A stretch of 16,296 nucleotides of DNA, from contig JANXRT010000097.1 of NCBI GenBank assembly GCA_025356735.1, positions 1 through 16,296 of the forward strand. Direction: 5' to 3'. The position numbers and the translations under genes are program-made. Below, piece by piece: positions 14,607-16,296 of the stretch (the first letter of the stretch is position 1; the number at the start of each line of letters is the position of its first letter). The notes under the pieces were generated by a model. The model was given only the letters and a program-made list of their open reading frames with translations, was not told the DNA's origin and did not search any database. The stretch is from Acetobacteraceae bacterium (GTDB lineage Bacteria; Pseudomonadota; Alphaproteobacteria; Acetobacterales; Acetobacteraceae).

Positions 14607-15121
14607 TTCACCCACACCTTGGCACCGATCAGCTTCTGCGAGAACAGCACCGCCACCGGGATCGCGCTGTCGAATGCCAGCGACGCCGAGGCCGCCACCA
14701 TCTCGGCCACCTCGTCGGCATGGTCGGCGCGCTTGACGTGCACGCCGGCGGCCTCCAGCACGGTTCGCGTGGCGGTTCCCATCGGCACCTGCCACGGGTT
14801 GAATTCGCCCCATTCGCCGCGCATCGTCACCAGCATCAGCAGCGGCATGCGGCAGTTGATCGGCAGCGACAGCATGTTGATGCAGTTGCCGACGCCCGAC
14901 GACTGCATCAGCAGCGCCGAGCGCTGGCCGCCGAGCCAGGCGCCGGCGGCCAGCGCGATGCCCTCCTCCTCGGTCGTCATCACCACGGCGCGCATGTCGT
15001 TGTCGGCGTGGGCCGCCTTGATCAGGTGGGCGTGGCCGGCATCGGGCACGTAGCCAAGCTGGCGGATACCCGCCGCCTTCAGCGCCGCATAGACGCCTTC
15101 CTGCCAGGTAAGCGGTTGCAT
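14603..15121 (-). CDS. Split ThDP decarboxylase, alpha (pyrimidine-binding) subunit
   Basis: This 172-aa protein is the partner of the beta subunit and matches the Pyr domain of sulfopyruvate/phosphonopyruvate decarboxylases (ComD-like). YVPDAGHAHLI (24-34) is the substrate-side loop region, TTEEEGIALAAG (49-60) carries the Glu that activates the thiamine ring, and LLMQSSGVGNCINML (70-84) is a strong family signature. The chosen ATG 15121 has a perfect AAGGAG (15127-15132) 5 nt upstream; a longer in-frame extension to 15364 would run into the divergent gene and is rejected. It is first in a two-gene operon, divergent from the acyl-CoA dehydrogenase by 136 bp. Function as a heteromeric 2-oxo-acid decarboxylase is likely; which acid is unknown. 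Confidence 0.91.
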   Translation of the reverse strand: MQPLTWQEGVYAALKAAGIRQLGYVPDAGHAHLIKAAHADNDMRAVVMTTEEEGIALAAGAWLGGQRSALLMQSSGVGNCINMLSLPINCRMPLLMLVTMRGEWGEFNPWQVPMGTATRTVLEAAGVHVKRADHADEVAEMVAASASLAFDSAIPVAVLFSQKLIGAKVWVK

Positions 15122-15185
15122 GGAGTCTCCTTGTCTCAGGCCCAGACTGCAATGCCCGGACGATCGGGGCAATCGGGCCACCTCC

Positions 15186-15213
15186 TTGCGCGTCAATCCA
15201 ACCCGGCTTAACT
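15186..15213 (+). promoter_or_regulatory. Weak candidate promoter for the acyl-CoA dehydrogenase gene
   Basis: TTGCGC (15186-15191) and TTAACT (15208-15213) are 16 bp apart in the 136-bp divergent spacer, 44 bp before the ATG. The match to consensus is partial, so this is only a candidate. Confidence 0.25.
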
Positions 15214-15257
15214 CGTCGGAAGCCGTTTCGCGCATTGGCGCAGAGGGAGAAAGCCGC

Positions 15258-16296
15258 ATGGACCAGACGCTGCCGATCGCCGCCACGTTCGGGGAGTCCC
15301 ACCCCGAAATCCGCGCCGAAGTCGCCAAGCTATGCGCCAAATTTCCTGGCGAATACTGGCGCAAGCTCGATGCCGCCCGCGCTTATCCGACCGAGTTCGT
15401 GGAGGCGTTGACCGAGGCCGGCTATCTCGGCGCCTTGATCCCTGAGGAATATGGTGGCGCCGGCCTGCCGCTTGGCGCCGCCGCCGCGATCCTCGAGACC
15501 ATCCATGCCGAGGGCTGCAACGCCGCCGCCTGCCACGCCCAGATGTACATCATGGGCGCCATCCTGAAGCACGGCTCGGAGGCGCAGAAGCAACAGTACC
15601 TGCCCGGCATCGCCACCGGCAAACTCCGGCTGCAGGCGTTCGGCGTCACCGAGCCGACCAGCGGCACCGACACGACCTCGCTGCGCACCTTCGCTCGACG
15701 CGACGGCGACAACTACATCGTCAACGGCCAGAAGGTGTGGACCTCGCGCGCCGAGCACTCCGACCTGATGCTGCTTCTGGCGCGCACCACGCCGAAGGGC
15801 GAGACCGTCAAGAAGACCGATGGGCTGTCCACGTTCATCGTCGACATGCGGACCGTGCTCGGCAACGGGCTCACGATCCGGCCGATCCGCACGATGATGA
15901 ACCATAATTCGTGCGAGCTGTTCTTCGACAACATGGTCGTGCCGGCCGAGAACCTGGTCGGCCAGGAAGGCCGTGGCTTCCGCTATATCCTGGACGGCAT
16001 GAACGCCGAGCGTCTTCTGATCTCGTCGGAATGCATTGGCGACGCCAAGTGGTTCACCAAAAAATCAGTGGCTTACGCCAACGATCGGAACGTCTTCGGC
16101 CGGCCGATTGGGCAGAACCAAGGCATCCAGTTCCCGATCGCCAAGGCCTATTCGCAAATGCGCGCGGCGGAGCTTCTGGTCAACGAGGGTTGCGCCAAGT
16201 TCGAGGCCGGGCTGCCGTGTGGCGAGGAGGCCAACATGGCGAAGATGATGGCGGCCGAGGCGAGCTGGGCGGCGGCCGAGGCCTGCATCCAGACCC
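15258..16296 (+). CDS. Acyl-CoA dehydrogenase family protein, partial (C-terminus beyond right edge)
   Basis: This FAD flavoenzyme would oxidise an acyl-CoA to the 2,3-enoyl-CoA, passing electrons to ETF. The 346 visible residues cover the N-terminal helical domain (LIPEEYGGAGLPLG at 60-73), the beta domain with the flavin/substrate motif FGVTEPTSGTD (128-138) and NGQKVWTSRAEHSD (156-169), and most of the C-terminal helical domain including the family signature NVFGRPIGQNQGIQFPIA (278-295). NAERLLIS (249-256) places Glu251 where isovaleryl-CoA and long-chain enzymes carry their catalytic base; the alternative position lies outside the window. The start has GGGAG about 8-10 nt upstream. The closest subgroup cannot be named, and some family members act on non-acyl-CoA substrates. 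Confidence 0.94.
   Translation, partial: MDQTLPIAATFGESHPEIRAEVAKLCAKFPGEYWRKLDAARAYPTEFVEALTEAGYLGALIPEEYGGAGLPLGAAAAILETIHAEGCNAAACHAQMYIMGAILKHGSEAQKQQYLPGIATGKLRLQAFGVTEPTSGTDTTSLRTFARRDGDNYIVNGQKVWTSRAEHSDLMLLLARTTPKGETVKKTDGLSTFIVDMRTVLGNGLTIRPIRTMMNHNSCELFFDNMVVPAENLVGQEGRGFRYILDGMNAERLLISSECIGDAKWFTKKSVAYANDRNVFGRPIGQNQGIQFPIAKAYSQMRAAELLVNEGCAKFEAGLPCGEEANMAKMMAAEASWAAAEACIQT

Noticed and set aside
14607..15302. N-terminal extension that would make the beta subunit a 424-aa protein
   Set aside because: This part is an Arg/Gly/Ala-rich out-of-frame reading of the alpha gene; the beta subunit homology begins exactly at ATG 14606, which overlaps the alpha stop.
1..16296. CRISPR array, tRNA, rRNA, transposase or phage genes
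   Set aside because: I looked for regularly spaced repeats, tRNA-like cloverleaf ends and transposase or integrase motifs and saw none.

Overview
The window is a GC-rich stretch typical of an alphaproteobacterium. High-GC codon use with long antisense shadow frames, an ABC importer with a fused permease, a WalW-type deacetylase next to a CelD/BcsL acetyltransferase, and a GGGGCTCTGCCCC-type intergenic repeat I associate with Rhodospirillales/Acetobacteraceae all point that way. The lineage is an inference; there is no rRNA or other marker gene.

Layout. (1) 1-3468, minus strand: an ABC import operon reading binding protein, fused two-domain permease, ATPase (ATPase cut by the window edge). 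Its divergent neighbour at 3584-3997 is a small stand-alone Rieske [2Fe-2S] protein; the 115-bp spacer holds a palindrome and a possible promoter. (2) 3976-6596: a divergent pair that looks like envelope or exopolysaccharide modification, with a WalW-type polysaccharide deacetylase (minus) and a CelD/BcsL GNAT acetyltransferase (plus), separated by a 299-bp AT-richer leader region containing a long hairpin. (3) 6676-8277: a 533-aa soluble protein of a family I do not recognise. (4) 8278-9626: a patchy segment with a REP-like double hairpin, a frameshifted BrnA/DUF4415 antitoxin relic of lower GC, and a short-chain dehydrogenase whose classical catalytic residues all appear substituted. (5) 9627-13897, minus: a two-gene RND efflux operon (periplasmic adaptor, then MdtC-like pump) with start/stop overlap. 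(6) 14028-15121, minus: two small overlapping genes for the alpha and beta halves of a split thiamine-diphosphate decarboxylase of the sulfopyruvate/phosphonopyruvate type, divergent from an acyl-CoA dehydrogenase (15258 to the right edge).

How the genes may work together. The RND pair, the ABC operon and the split decarboxylase are clear functional units. The divergent decarboxylase/acyl-CoA dehydrogenase arrangement suggests a small catabolic module for an organic acid, but the substrate cannot be read from the sequence. No complete new defence or mobile system is visible. The most unusual items are the unrecognised 533-aa protein with a possible internal repeat, the SDR with a substituted active site, the decayed orphan antitoxin, and a perfect 15-bp tandem duplication inside the acetyltransferase gene.
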